Part shown: positions 15,666-25,500 of the stretch, one piece after another | Layout: every line of letters begins with the position of its first letter | Numbering within the stretch: position 1 is the first letter of the stretch | Translations under genes and position numbers: made by a program | The notes under the pieces: generated by a model | Database searches by the model: none | The model's input: the letters and a program-made list of their open reading frames with translations, nothing else | What the model was told of the DNA's origin: nothing | Assembly: GCA_019359245.1 (NCBI GenBank) | Contig: JAHHHR010000076.1 | Location: 1 to 35,798 of the forward strand | DNA: 35,798 nt | Direction: 5' to 3' | DNA from: Nostoc desertorum CM1-VF14 | GTDB taxonomy: Bacteria > Cyanobacteriota > Cyanobacteriia > Cyanobacteriales > Nostocaceae

Positions 15666-16451
15666 ATGCAACTGATAGACACGCACGTTCATCTCAACTT
15701 TGATAGTTTCCAGCCGGATCTAGCAATGGTGCGATCGCGGTGGCAAGAAGCAGGAGTAGTACGTTTAGTACATTCGTGTGTTCACCCAGAGGAGTTTTCT
15801 AGCATTCAGTCTATAGCGCACGAATTTCCCGAAATCAGCTTTGCCGTAGGGTTACATCCTTTAGATGCTGATAAATGGAATAACGAGACAGCCGAGAAAA
15901 TCAAAACTTTAGCGAGTTCTGACTCTCATGTGGTAGCAATTGGAGAAATGGGGCTGGATTTTTACAAAGCTGATAACTATGAGCATCAGCTTATGGTGTT
16001 TGAGTCGCAGTTAGCGATCGCATCTGAACTTAACTTACCAGTAATTATCCACTGCCGCGACGCTGCTGTGGCAACCAAAGAAGTGTTGCAAAAATGGCGG
16101 GATATCAAGGGAGAAACAGTGCGCGGTGTCATGCATTGCTGGGGAGGAACGCCAGAAGAAACTCAATGGTTTCTCGATTTAGGGTTATACATCAGCTTTA
16201 GCGGGACGGTAACGTTTAAAAACGCCAAAGCGATCCAATCCTCTGCTGCGATGGTGAGTAGCGATCGCCTTCTGATTGAAACAGACTGCCCATTTCTCGC
16301 CCCAGTTCCGAAACGGGGCGAAAGGCGTAACGAGCCTGCCTACGTGCAATACGTAGCCGAGCAAGTCGCTAAACTGCGTCAGGAAACGGTAGAAACGATC
16401 GCCCATCAAACCACCCAGAATGCCTGTGAATTATTTGGTCTGTCAATATAA
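15666..16451 (+). CDS. tatD: TatD-family metal-dependent hydrolase (DNase)
   Basis: I chose ATG 15666 (MQLIDTHVHLNF): AAGGG lies just upstream and the eight residues of the longer frame from 15642 come from a short repeat (ATGACCAATGAC). The 261-residue TIM barrel keeps the metal site: His7-X-His9, Glu in GEMGLDF, His in VIIHCRDA, His in VMHCWGG and Asp in ETDCPFLAP. TatD proteins are 3'-5' DNA exonucleases or AP-type nucleases linked to DNA repair. Despite the name they are not needed for Tat export. The linkage to rpoB is conserved in cyanobacteria. Confidence 0.95.
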   Translation: MQLIDTHVHLNFDSFQPDLAMVRSRWQEAGVVRLVHSCVHPEEFSSIQSIAHEFPEISFAVGLHPLDADKWNNETAEKIKTLASSDSHVVAIGEMGLDFYKADNYEHQLMVFESQLAIASELNLPVIIHCRDAAVATKEVLQKWRDIKGETVRGVMHCWGGTPEETQWFLDLGLYISFSGTVTFKNAKAIQSSAAMVSSDRLLIETDCPFLAPVPKRGERRNEPAYVQYVAEQVAKLRQETVETIAHQTTQNACELFGLSI

Positions 16452-17195
16452 AGTGTGCTTTAATCTATTTTATTCAGTTGTGCTAAAAAAAATAAAATTC
16501 TAGGGGGGAAAATATGGTAATATTATTCCCTCAAAAACACTTTGCTTGCGCCATAATGATAAAGGAAGGAACCTAAAATTTCTGAGCCTAATTTCCCGTA
16601 CTGTTATCGGCTTGGCCATCCTCCAAATCTCTACAAGCGGATGCTCTCCACACATGACTAACCGTGCCAACCCAGATTGAGCTAGATTGCCCAACATCGG
16701 CTTGGTCTCTATCAAACCTATACAAAATCGTTAAACGAAATTGCCTTGTGAGTATAATCCAGCAAAATGAAGTGATTCTGATTCAAAGCCGACAAGGTGC
16801 GGATCATTCCCTCAGTCTTAGGATATTTAAGATATCACTGACAGTATAAATAGCGTGGCCGATTTCAGACACACCGTATAGAGCTGCGTCAGAAAATTAA
16901 CGCGCTTTTTGGAGGGGAAATGAAGAAAGTAGATAAAACTCAGGAATATCTCAACTGTATATTCTTGTTAAATCAAGACTATAGTGGGTTTTTGGCGTTT
17001 GAGTCCCCGATTTTGGGCGATTACCCCCTTGTCCAAATTGCTCATTCCAGCTTTAATCGCTGCATTTGCCCACATATGCTATTTACAGGTGTGTAAGAAG
17101 AAACTCCCAAACAGCTACTGACACTTGCTAGCAGTGGGAAGCGTTAAACAGCAGTGTCTAAGTAAAAATTTAACCAGGTTGACAAAGGTAGAGGC
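16452..17195. other. Spacer and leader upstream of rpoB
   Basis: About 740 nt with no convincing gene; short frames at 16500-16715 (-) and 16664-16849 (+) have no family pattern. GGGAAAATAT-GGTA-ATATTATTCCC near 16505-16533 is a possible weak terminator for tatD. The rpoB promoter must lie here or transcription must continue from rpsT/tatD. AAGGTAGAGG before 17196 is the rpoB ribosome binding site. No L10-type or other known leader motif was identified. Confidence 0.5.
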
Positions 17196-20100
17196 ATGAC
17201 CAAAGAAACATACATGGAACCCGCCTTTCTATTGCCCGACTTGATTGAAATCCAGCGCTCAAGCTTTCGCTGGTTTTTGGAAGAAGGGCTGATAGAAGAA
17301 CTTAACTCCTTTAGTCCTATTACAGATTATACGGGCAAATTAGAACTGCACTTTTTAGGACATAACTACAAACTTAAGGAGCCAAAGTACAGCGTCGAAG
17401 AAGCCAAACGGCGGGATAGTACATACGCCGTCCAAATGTATGTTCCCACACGGTTGATTAATAAGGAAACCGGGGAAATCAAAGAGCAAGAGGTATTCAT
17501 TGGTGATTTGCCTTTGATGACCGATCGCGGCACGTTTATTATTAACGGGGCCGAGCGGGTAATTGTCAATCAAATCGTGCGATCGCCAGGGGTTTATTAC
17601 AAATCAGAAATCGACAAAAACGGGCGACGTACTTATTCAGCTAGCTTAATTCCCAACAGGGGAGCATGGCTGAAATTTGAAACAGACCGTAACGATTTGG
17701 TGTGGGTACGTATCGACAAAACCCGCAAACTCTCAGCGCAGGTACTCTTAAAAGCTTTAGGTTTATCAGACAACGAAATCTTTGATGCCTTACGCCATCC
17801 AGAGTATTTCCAAAAAACCATCGAAAAAGAAGGGCAATTTTCTGAAGAAGAAGCCCTGATGGAGTTATATCGGAAACTGCGTCCTGGTGAACCACCTACA
17901 GTATTAGGTGGACAACAACTCCTAGACTCCCGATTCTTTGACCCGAAACGTTATGACCTTGGTCGCGTCGGACGGTACAAACTCAACAAGAAATTGCGCC
18001 TTTCTGTCCCAGATACAATGCGCGTGTTGACTGCTGGCGATATTTTGGCAGCCGTAGATTACCTAATCAACCTAGAATATGATATCGGTAACATCGATGA
18101 CATTGATCACCTAGGTAACCGTCGAGTTAGAAGCGTCGGTGAATTGCTGCAAAACCAAGTGCGGGTTGGCTTGAACCGTTTAGAAAGAATTATTCGAGAA
18201 CGGATGACTGTATCCGATGCCGAAGTTCTAACCCCCGCTTCCTTGGTCAACCCCAAACCACTGGTAGCAGCAATTAAAGAATTCTTTGGTTCCAGCCAGT
18301 TAAGTCAGTTCATGGATCAAACCAATCCTCTCGCAGAACTGACCCACAAACGCCGCCTGAGTGCCCTTGGCCCTGGTGGTTTAACCCGCGAACGCGCTGG
18401 ATTTGCAGTGCGAGATATTCACCCTAGTCACTATGGACGCATTTGCCCCATTGAGACACCAGAAGGCCCCAACGCCGGATTGATTGGCTCCTTAGCAACC
18501 CATGCGCGGGTTAACCTGTACGGCTTCCTCGAAACACCATTTAGACCTGTAGAAAATGGGCGAGTCAGATTTGATCTGCCTCCAGCCTACATGACAGCCG
18601 ATGAAGAAGACGATCTACGGGTTGCTCCTGGAGATATTCCTGTAGATGAAACCGGGCACATTATTGGGCCACTAGTGCCAGTCCGTTATCGCCAAGAATT
18701 TTCTACCACAACACCAGAACAGGTGGATTACGTAGCAGTATCTCCTGTACAGATTGTGTCGGTAGCAACCAGCATGATTCCCTTCTTGGAGCATGATGAC
18801 GCTAACCGAGCGCTGATGGGATCGAACATGCAACGGCAAGCAGTCCCCCTGCTCAAGCCAGAACGTCCTTTGGTGGGTACTGGTTTGGAAGCCCAAGGAG
18901 CAAGAGACTCCGGGATGGTGATTGTATCGCGTACTGATGGCGATGTCACTTATGTGGATGCTACAGAAATTCGCGTCCGTCCTAAAGCTAATACCCAAGA
19001 AATTAAGTACACCCTTTCCAAGTACCAACGTTCTAACCAAGACACCTGTTTAAATCAGAAGCCTCTCGTCCGCATTGGTGAACGGGTTGTTGCTGGTCAG
19101 GTATTGGCTGATGGCTCCTCCACCGAAGGCGGTGAATTGGCGCTAGGACAAAATATCGTTGTTGCTTATATGCCTTGGGAAGGCTACAACTACGAAGATG
19201 CGATTTTAATCTCTGAAAGACTGGTGCAGGATGATGTCTACACCTCAATTCACATTGAAAAATATGAAATTGAAGCTAGACAAACCAAACTGGGGCCAGA
19301 AGAAATTACCAGAGAAATTCCCAACGTCGGGGAAGATGCCTTGCGTCAGTTGGATGAACAAGGAATCATTCGCATTGGGGCATGGGTAGAAGCTGGTGAT
19401 ATCTTGGTAGGAAAAGTCACACCCAAGGGTGAATCTGACCAACCGCCAGAAGAAAAACTGTTGCGTGCAATTTTCGGTGAAAAAGCGCGAGATGTACGGG
19501 ACAATTCCTTGCGAGTACCAAACGGTGAAAAAGGTCGCGTAGTTGATGTGCGCTTGTTTACTCGTGAACAAGGCGATGAACTACCACCAGGAGCCAATAT
19601 GGTAGTCCGGGTGTATGTTGCTCAAAAACGCAAAATCCAAGTTGGTGACAAAATGGCAGGACGCCACGGGAATAAAGGGATTATTTCTCGGATATTACCG
19701 GCGGAAGATATGCCTTATTTGCCCGATGGTTCACCAGTGGACATTGTACTTAACCCCTTGGGTGTACCCAGTCGGATGAACGTCGGACAAGTATTTGAAT
19801 GCCTCTTGGGTTGGGCTGGTCAAACCTTGGGAGTGCGATTTAAGATTACTCCCTTTGATGAAATGTACGGGGAAGAGTCATCTCGTCGAATCGTGCATGG
19901 CAAATTGCAAGAAGCACGAGACGAAACAGGGAAAGACTGGGTATATAACCCAGAGAACCCAGGCAAAATCATGGTGTATGACGGTCGGACAGGTGAACCC
20001 TTTGACCGAGCAATTACCATCGGTGTGGCTTACATGCTGAAGCTGGTGCATTTGGTGGATGATAAGATCCACGCCCGTTCCACAGGCCCATACTCACTCG

Positions 20101-20495
20101 TGACTCAGCAACCCTTGGGTGGTAAAGCACAACAAGGTGGTCAGAGATTTGGAGAAATGGAAGTGTGGGCATTGGAAGCCTTTGGTGCAGCTTACACCTT
20201 ACAGGAATTGCTCACAGTTAAATCTGACGATATGCAAGGACGGAATGAAGCGTTAAATGCGATCGTTAAAGGTAAGGCAATTCCTCGACCTGGAACCCCA
20301 GAATCCTTTAAGGTGCTAATGCGCGAGTTGCAATCATTGGGCTTAGACATTGCCGTACACAAGGTAGAAACCCAAACAGACGGCAGTTCCCTAGATGTGG
20401 AAGTCGATTTGATGGCAGATCAATCAGCCCGTCGCACACCTCCTCGACCAACTTATGAATCTCTTTCCCGCGAATCGCTGGAAGAAGACGAATAA
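17196..20495 (+). CDS. rpoB: RNA polymerase beta subunit
   Basis: The 1099-residue length is typical for cyanobacteria, which lack the large beta insertions of E. coli. The start MTKETYMEPAFLLPDLIEIQ follows a strong AAGGTAGAGG. The rifampicin-pocket region at about residues 360-405 (FGSSQLSQFMDQTNPLAELT then HKRRLSALGPGGL) has no change I recognise as resistance-associated. The C-terminal part has GDKMAGRHGNKGIISRI and PLGGKAQQGGQRFGEMEVWA, which contact the active centre and the beta-prime clamp. It forms the catalytic core with rpoC1 and rpoC2, which follow on the same strand after a 123-nt spacer. Confidence 0.99.
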   Translation: MTKETYMEPAFLLPDLIEIQRSSFRWFLEEGLIEELNSFSPITDYTGKLELHFLGHNYKLKEPKYSVEEAKRRDSTYAVQMYVPTRLINKETGEIKEQEVFIGDLPLMTDRGTFIINGAERVIVNQIVRSPGVYYKSEIDKNGRRTYSASLIPNRGAWLKFETDRNDLVWVRIDKTRKLSAQVLLKALGLSDNEIFDALRHPEYFQKTIEKEGQFSEEEALMELYRKLRPGEPPTVLGGQQLLDSRFFDPKRYDLGRVGRYKLNKKLRLSVPDTMRVLTAGDILAAVDYLINLEYDIGNIDDIDHLGNRRVRSVGELLQNQVRVGLNRLERIIRERMTVSDAEVLTPASLVNPKPLVAAIKEFFGSSQLSQFMDQTNPLAELTHKRRLSALGPGGLTRERAGFAVRDIHPSHYGRICPIETPEGPNAGLIGSLATHARVNLYGFLETPFRPVENGRVRFDLPPAYMTADEEDDLRVAPGDIPVDETGHIIGPLVPVRYRQEFSTTTPEQVDYVAVSPVQIVSVATSMIPFLEHDDANRALMGSNMQRQAVPLLKPERPLVGTGLEAQGARDSGMVIVSRTDGDVTYVDATEIRVRPKANTQEIKYTLSKYQRSNQDTCLNQKPLVRIGERVVAGQVLADGSSTEGGELALGQNIVVAYMPWEGYNYEDAILISERLVQDDVYTSIHIEKYEIEARQTKLGPEEITREIPNVGEDALRQLDEQGIIRIGAWVEAGDILVGKVTPKGESDQPPEEKLLRAIFGEKARDVRDNSLRVPNGEKGRVVDVRLFTREQGDELPPGANMVVRVYVAQKRKIQVGDKMAGRHGNKGIISRILPAEDMPYLPDGSPVDIVLNPLGVPSRMNVGQVFECLLGWAGQTLGVRFKITPFDEMYGEESSRRIVHGKLQEARDETGKDWVYNPENPGKIMVYDGRTGEPFDRAITIGVAYMLKLVHLVDDKIHARSTGPYSLVTQQPLGGKAQQGGQRFGEMEVWALEAFGAAYTLQELLTVKSDDMQGRNEALNAIVKGKAIPRPGTPESFKVLMRELQSLGLDIAVHKVETQTDGSSLDVEVDLMADQSARRTPPRPTYESLSRESLEEDE

Positions 20496-20618
20496 GGATT
20501 CGGGAATAGGGCATGAAGCATAGGCAATGGGAACAATGCCTAATGCCCAATGCCCCGTTCCCAATTTTGTAAAACTAAATATACTCAAAACTCATAATTC
20601 GGAACTCAGCATTTAAGT
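20496..20618. repeat. rpoB-rpoC1 spacer with short repeats
   Basis: The spacer contains AATGCC/AATGCCC-type short repeats. GGGAATAGGGCAT after the stop codon can pair, with two mismatches, with ATGCCCCGTTCCC about 45 nt later. The stem might modulate read-through or mRNA processing between the two genes, though repeats of this kind are also merely dispersed in Nostoc genomes. Confidence 0.5.
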
Positions 20619-22496
20619 ATGAGACCTGCCCAAACTAATCAGTTTGACTACGTAAAAATCGGCTTGGCTTCCCCCGAACGCATTCGACAATGGGGCGAAA
20701 GAACATTGCCCAATGGTCAAGTAGTAGGTGAAGTTACCAAACCAGAGACGATTAACTACCGAACTCTCAAGCCAGAAATGGATGGCTTATTTTGTGAGCG
20801 CATCTTTGGTCCCGCAAAAGATTGGGAATGTCATTGTGGCAAGTATAAAAGAGTTCGTCACAGAGGTATTGTCTGTGAGCGCTGTGGGGTAGAAGTCACC
20901 GAGTCACGGGTGCGTCGCCACCGCATGGGCTATATTAAACTCGCTGCACCAGTAGCTCACGTTTGGTATCTCAAGGGTATTCCTAGCTATATTTCCATCC
21001 TGTTAGATATGCCCTTGCGGGATGTCGAACAGATTGTCTATTTCAACTCTTATGTTGTCCTGAGTCCAGGTAATGCCGAAACTTTAACTTACAAACAGCT
21101 ACTGAGCGAAGACCAGTGGTTGGAAATAGAGGACCAAATTTATAGCGAAGATTCTGTGCTTCAAGGCGTAGAGGTAGGTATTGGGGCTGAAGCGCTGTTG
21201 CGTTTGCTTGCCGATATCAATTTGGAACAAGAAGCCGAAAGCCTACGCGAAGAAATTGGCAATGCCAAAGGACAAAAGAGAGCCAAGCTAATTAAGCGAC
21301 TGCGGGTAATTGACAACTTCATTGCTACTGGTTCAAAACCAGAATGGATGGTGATGGCAGTTATTCCCGTAATTCCCCCGGACTTGCGCCCAATGGTGCA
21401 ACTAGATGGTGGACGCTTTGCCACGAGCGATTTAAATGATTTGTATCGGCGGGTAATTAACCGCAACAATCGTTTGGCACGCTTGCAAGAAATTTTGGCA
21501 CCAGAGATTATTGTGCGGAACGAAAAGCGGATGCTGCAAGAGGCAGTGGATGCTTTGATTGACAATGGTCGTCGGGGACGCACTGTGGTAGGGGCAAATA
21601 ACCGACCTCTGAAATCTTTGTCTGACATTATTGAGGGTAAGCAAGGACGTTTCCGGCAAAACTTGTTAGGTAAACGGGTTGACTACTCTGGGCGTTCTGT
21701 AATTGTGGTCGGACCAAAGCTGAAAATTCACCAGTGCGGTTTGCCTAGAGAAATGGCAATTGAGCTATTTCAACCATTTGTGATTAACCGCTTGATTCGT
21801 AGCGGCATGGTGAATAATATCAAAGCTGCGAAAAAGCTGATATCGCGTAATGACCCCAGCGTTTGGGATGTGCTGGAAGAGGTGATTGAAGGACACCCTG
21901 TAATGCTAAATCGGGCACCAACTTTGCACCGCTTGGGTATTCAGTCTTTTGAACCGATTTTGGTAGAAGGTAGAGCGATTCAACTGCATCCTCTGGTGTG
22001 TCCAGCATTTAACGCCGACTTTGACGGTGACCAAATGGCGGTACACGTCCCATTGTCCTTAGAAAGTCAAGCTGAGGCTCGGTTGTTGATGTTGGCTTCT
22101 AACAATATTTTGTCACCAGCCACGGGTAAACCGATCATCACGCCTAGCCAAGATATGGTATTGGGAGCGTATTACTTAACAGCAGAAAATCCTGGTGCGA
22201 CAAAAGGTGCAGGAAAGTACTTTTCTTCGTTAGAGGATGTAATTATGGCTTTCCAGCAAGAGCAAATTGACTTGCACGCCTATATCTATGTGCGGTTTGA
22301 CGGTGAAATAGAATCAGACCAACCGGATACAGAACCCGTGAAAGTGACGGAAAACGAGGATGGCAGCCGGACATTACTCTATAAGTTCCGTCGAGTCAGA
22401 CAAGACGCTCAGGGCAATGTACTTTCACAGTATATATACACAACTCCTGGTCGTGTTATTTACAATAATGCCATCCAGGAAGCACTTGCAAGCTAG
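20619..22496 (+). CDS. rpoC1: RNA polymerase gamma subunit (N-terminal half of beta-prime)
   Basis: The 625-residue protein corresponds to the N-terminal part of bacterial beta-prime; the split from rpoC2 is characteristic of cyanobacteria and plastids. The zinc ribbon is intact at Cys71, Cys73, Cys86 and Cys89. The catalytic Mg2+ site NADFDGD lies at residues 465-471 with Asp467, Asp469 and Asp471. KRVDYSGRSVIVVGP and HRLGIQSFEPILVEGRAI are further conserved blocks. The start MRPAQTNQFDYVKIGLASPE is the family's normal one. Confidence 0.99.
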   Translation: MRPAQTNQFDYVKIGLASPERIRQWGERTLPNGQVVGEVTKPETINYRTLKPEMDGLFCERIFGPAKDWECHCGKYKRVRHRGIVCERCGVEVTESRVRRHRMGYIKLAAPVAHVWYLKGIPSYISILLDMPLRDVEQIVYFNSYVVLSPGNAETLTYKQLLSEDQWLEIEDQIYSEDSVLQGVEVGIGAEALLRLLADINLEQEAESLREEIGNAKGQKRAKLIKRLRVIDNFIATGSKPEWMVMAVIPVIPPDLRPMVQLDGGRFATSDLNDLYRRVINRNNRLARLQEILAPEIIVRNEKRMLQEAVDALIDNGRRGRTVVGANNRPLKSLSDIIEGKQGRFRQNLLGKRVDYSGRSVIVVGPKLKIHQCGLPREMAIELFQPFVINRLIRSGMVNNIKAAKKLISRNDPSVWDVLEEVIEGHPVMLNRAPTLHRLGIQSFEPILVEGRAIQLHPLVCPAFNADFDGDQMAVHVPLSLESQAEARLLMLASNNILSPATGKPIITPSQDMVLGAYYLTAENPGATKGAGKYFSSLEDVIMAFQQEQIDLHAYIYVRFDGEIESDQPDTEPVKVTENEDGSRTLLYKFRRVRQDAQGNVLSQYIYTTPGRVIYNNAIQEALAS

Positions 22497-22583
22497 TCAT
22501 TTGTCCTTTGTCCTTTGTCCTTTGCTAATGACAAATGACTGATGACTAATGACTAATGACTAATGACCAAGGACTAATGACCA
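22495..22583. repeat. Heptanucleotide repeat hairpin between rpoC1 and rpoC2
   Basis: The whole spacer is built of TCCTTTG and ACTAATG heptamers. AGTCATTTGTC (22495-22505, overlapping the rpoC1 stop codon) pairs perfectly over 11 bp with GACAAATGACT (22530-22540). Further repeats run to the rpoC2 ATG, and the rpoC2 start ATGACTG is itself one repeat unit. No purine-rich ribosome binding site precedes the ATG apart from CCAAGGAC about 17 nt upstream. Confidence 0.85.
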
Positions 22584-25500
22584 ATGACTGAAAAAATGAT
22601 TTTTCGCAATCGGGTGGTTGATAAAGGTCAACTGAGAAATTTAATTTCTTGGGCCTTTACGCATTGTGGTACAGCGCGAACCGCAGTGATGGCGGACAAA
22701 CTGAAAGATTTGGGATTTCGCTACGCTACCAAAGCAGGGGTTTCCATCAGTGTAGACGACTTGATGATACCACCAACTAAGCGATTGCTCTTAGACGCAG
22801 CTGAAGAAGAAATTCGCGCCACCGAAACTCGTTACCAACGGGGAGAAATCACTGAAGTAGAACGCTTTCAAAAGGTAATCGATACCTGGAATGGTACCAG
22901 TGAAGCTTTGAAAGATGAAGTAGTCGTCCACTTCAAGAAGACTAATCCCCTGAACTCCGTATACATGATGGCATTCTCCGGGGCACGGGGTAACATCTCC
23001 CAAGTCCGGCAGTTGGTGGGAATGCGGGGACTGATGGCAGATCCTCAAGGCGAAATTATCGATTTGCCCATCAAAACCAACTTCCGTGAAGGACTTACTG
23101 TAACGGAATACATTATTTCGTCTTACGGTGCCAGAAAAGGATTGGTGGATACTGCCTTGCGGACGGCTGACTCTGGTTATCTCACCCGCCGTTTGGTAGA
23201 CGTATCCCAGGATGTAATTATTCGGGAATTTGACTGCGGCACCACTAGAGGTCTTGCGATTCGACCCATGACAGAAGGTGCCAAAACCTTGATTCCTCTG
23301 GGAACCCGCTTGATGGGACGGGTTATTGGCGAAGATGTGGTGCATCCGGTAACAAAAGAATTGATTGCAGCACGCAATTCGCCGATTCCTGAAGAATTGG
23401 CAAAGAAAATTGAAAAATCTGGGGTGGCAGAAGTTGTGGTGCGATCGCCCCTAACTTGTGAAGCCGCACGTTCCGTCTGTCAACACTGCTACGGCTGGAG
23501 TTTAGCCCACGCCAAGATGGTGGACTTGGGCGAAGCTGTAGGGATTATTGCCGCCCAAAGTATTGGTGAGCCTGGTACTCAGCTAACCATGCGGACATTC
23601 CACACAGGTGGTGTGTTTACTGGGGAAGTGGCACAACAAGTGCGTTCCAAAATCGATGGGACTGTTAAGCTCCCCCGCAAACTGAAAACCAGAACATATC
23701 GTACCCGCCACGGGGAAGATGCTCTATATGTTGAAGCTAATGGCATCATGCTTTTGGAGCCAACAAAAGTAGGTGATGTTACCCCAGACAGCCAAGAGGT
23801 TCATCTTACCCAAGGTTCAACACTATATGTATTTGATGGAAATAAGGTAAAACAAGGTCAGTTATTGGCAGAGGTTGCCCTTGGTGGACGCACAACTCGG
23901 ACTAATACAGAAAAAGCAGTTAAGGATGTTGCCTCTGACTTAGCAGGGGAAGTGCAATTTGCCGAAGTAGTTCCAGAGCAAAAAACTGACCGTCAAGGTA
24001 ATACCACAACCACAGCCGCACGCGGTGGCTTGATTTGGATTTTGTCTGGGGAAGTTTACAACTTGCCGCCTGGGGCAGAATTGGTGGTCAAAAATGGTGA
24101 TGCGATCGCCGCTAATGGAGTTTTAGCAGAAACCAAGTTAAGCAGTTTGCACGGCGGTGTAGTGCGCTTGCCAGAAGCTACCCCAGGTAAGAGTACCAGG
24201 GAAATTGAGATTATTACCGCTTCTGTAGTATTAGACCAAGCAACGGTAACAGTCCAAAGTTCCCAAGGTCGCAACAACTACTTAGTTTCCACTGGCAACA
24301 ACCAGGTATTTAACCTCCGGGCTACACCGGGCACAAAAGTGCAAAATGGTCAAGTGGTAGCTGAGTTAATTGACGATCGCTATCGCACAACCACTGGTGG
24401 TTTCCTGAAATTCGCGGGTGTAGAAGTCCAGAAAAAAGGCAAAGCCAAGCTGGGTTATGAAGTCGTGCAGGGCGGTACCCTTTTGTGGATTCCCGAAGAA
24501 AGCCACGAAGTTAATAAAGATATCTCCTTGCTGTTGGTGGAAGACGGTCAGTTTGTAGAAGCTGGTACCGAAGTGGTGAAAGATATTTTCTGCCAAAACA
24601 GTGGTGTGATAGAAGTCACCCAGAAAAACGACATCCTGCGGGAAGTTGTGGTGAAGCCAGGCGAACTGTTGATGGTGGACGATCCAGAATCAGTTATTGG
24701 GCGAGATAACACCTTCATCCAACCTGGTGAAGAATTCCAAGGCAATGTAGCCACAGAATTACGCTATATCCAGTATGTGGAGACACCAGAAGGACCTGCC
24801 CTGTTGAGTCGTCCAGTAGTTGAGTTTGCCGTACCGGATAATCCGGATGTGCCATCAACTACATCAGTAAGTCAACAAACTGGGCGTTCGATTCAGTTGC
24901 GGGCTGTGCAAAGACTACCTTACAAAGATTCGGAACGCGTCAAGTCTGTTGAAGGTGTAGAACTGCTGCGAACTCAACTAGTGCTAGAAATCGAGCAAGA
25001 AGGCGAACAAGACCACAATGCTTCGCCACTAGCAGCAGATATCGAATTGGTAGAGGATACTGAAGACCCAGAAGTTCAGCGCTTACAGTTGGTGATTTTG
25101 GAGTCCTTGGTAATTCGTCGAGACATTACTGCTGATGCCACCCAAGGTAGCACCCAAACCACACTTGAGGTACAAGATGGGCTTTCCATCGCCCCTGGAG
25201 CTGTGGTAGCACGTACCCAAATCTTGTGTAAAGAAGGGGGGATAGTACGGGGCGTCCGAAAAGGAACCGAAAATGTGCGTCGTTGTTTAGTGTTGCGCGA
25301 TACTGATATGCTCATCACTAATACTAGTACTCAGCCTAAAGTCAAAGTGGGTGACTTGCTAGTAGAAGGTACAGAAATTGCTCCTGGAGTTTTTGCTCCA
25401 GAATCAGGGCAAGTAGTGGATATTAAAAATGCTGCTGCTGCATCTGGTGAGGAATCAGCCCTGAGTACTAAGAACTATGTTGTTACTACCCGCATTGGTC

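Noticed and set aside
16500..16849. Short ORFs on both strands upstream of rpoB
   Set aside because: No start signal and no recognisable motif; the overlapping frames on both strands suggest chance.
21161..21628. 155-codon antisense ORF inside rpoC1
   Set aside because: It is a shadow of the strongly conserved rpoC1 frame, and Ser/Arg-rich translations are typical of such shadows.
22791..23345. 184-codon antisense ORF inside rpoC2
   Set aside because: It lies fully inside conserved rpoC2 sequence and has no independent motif or start signal.
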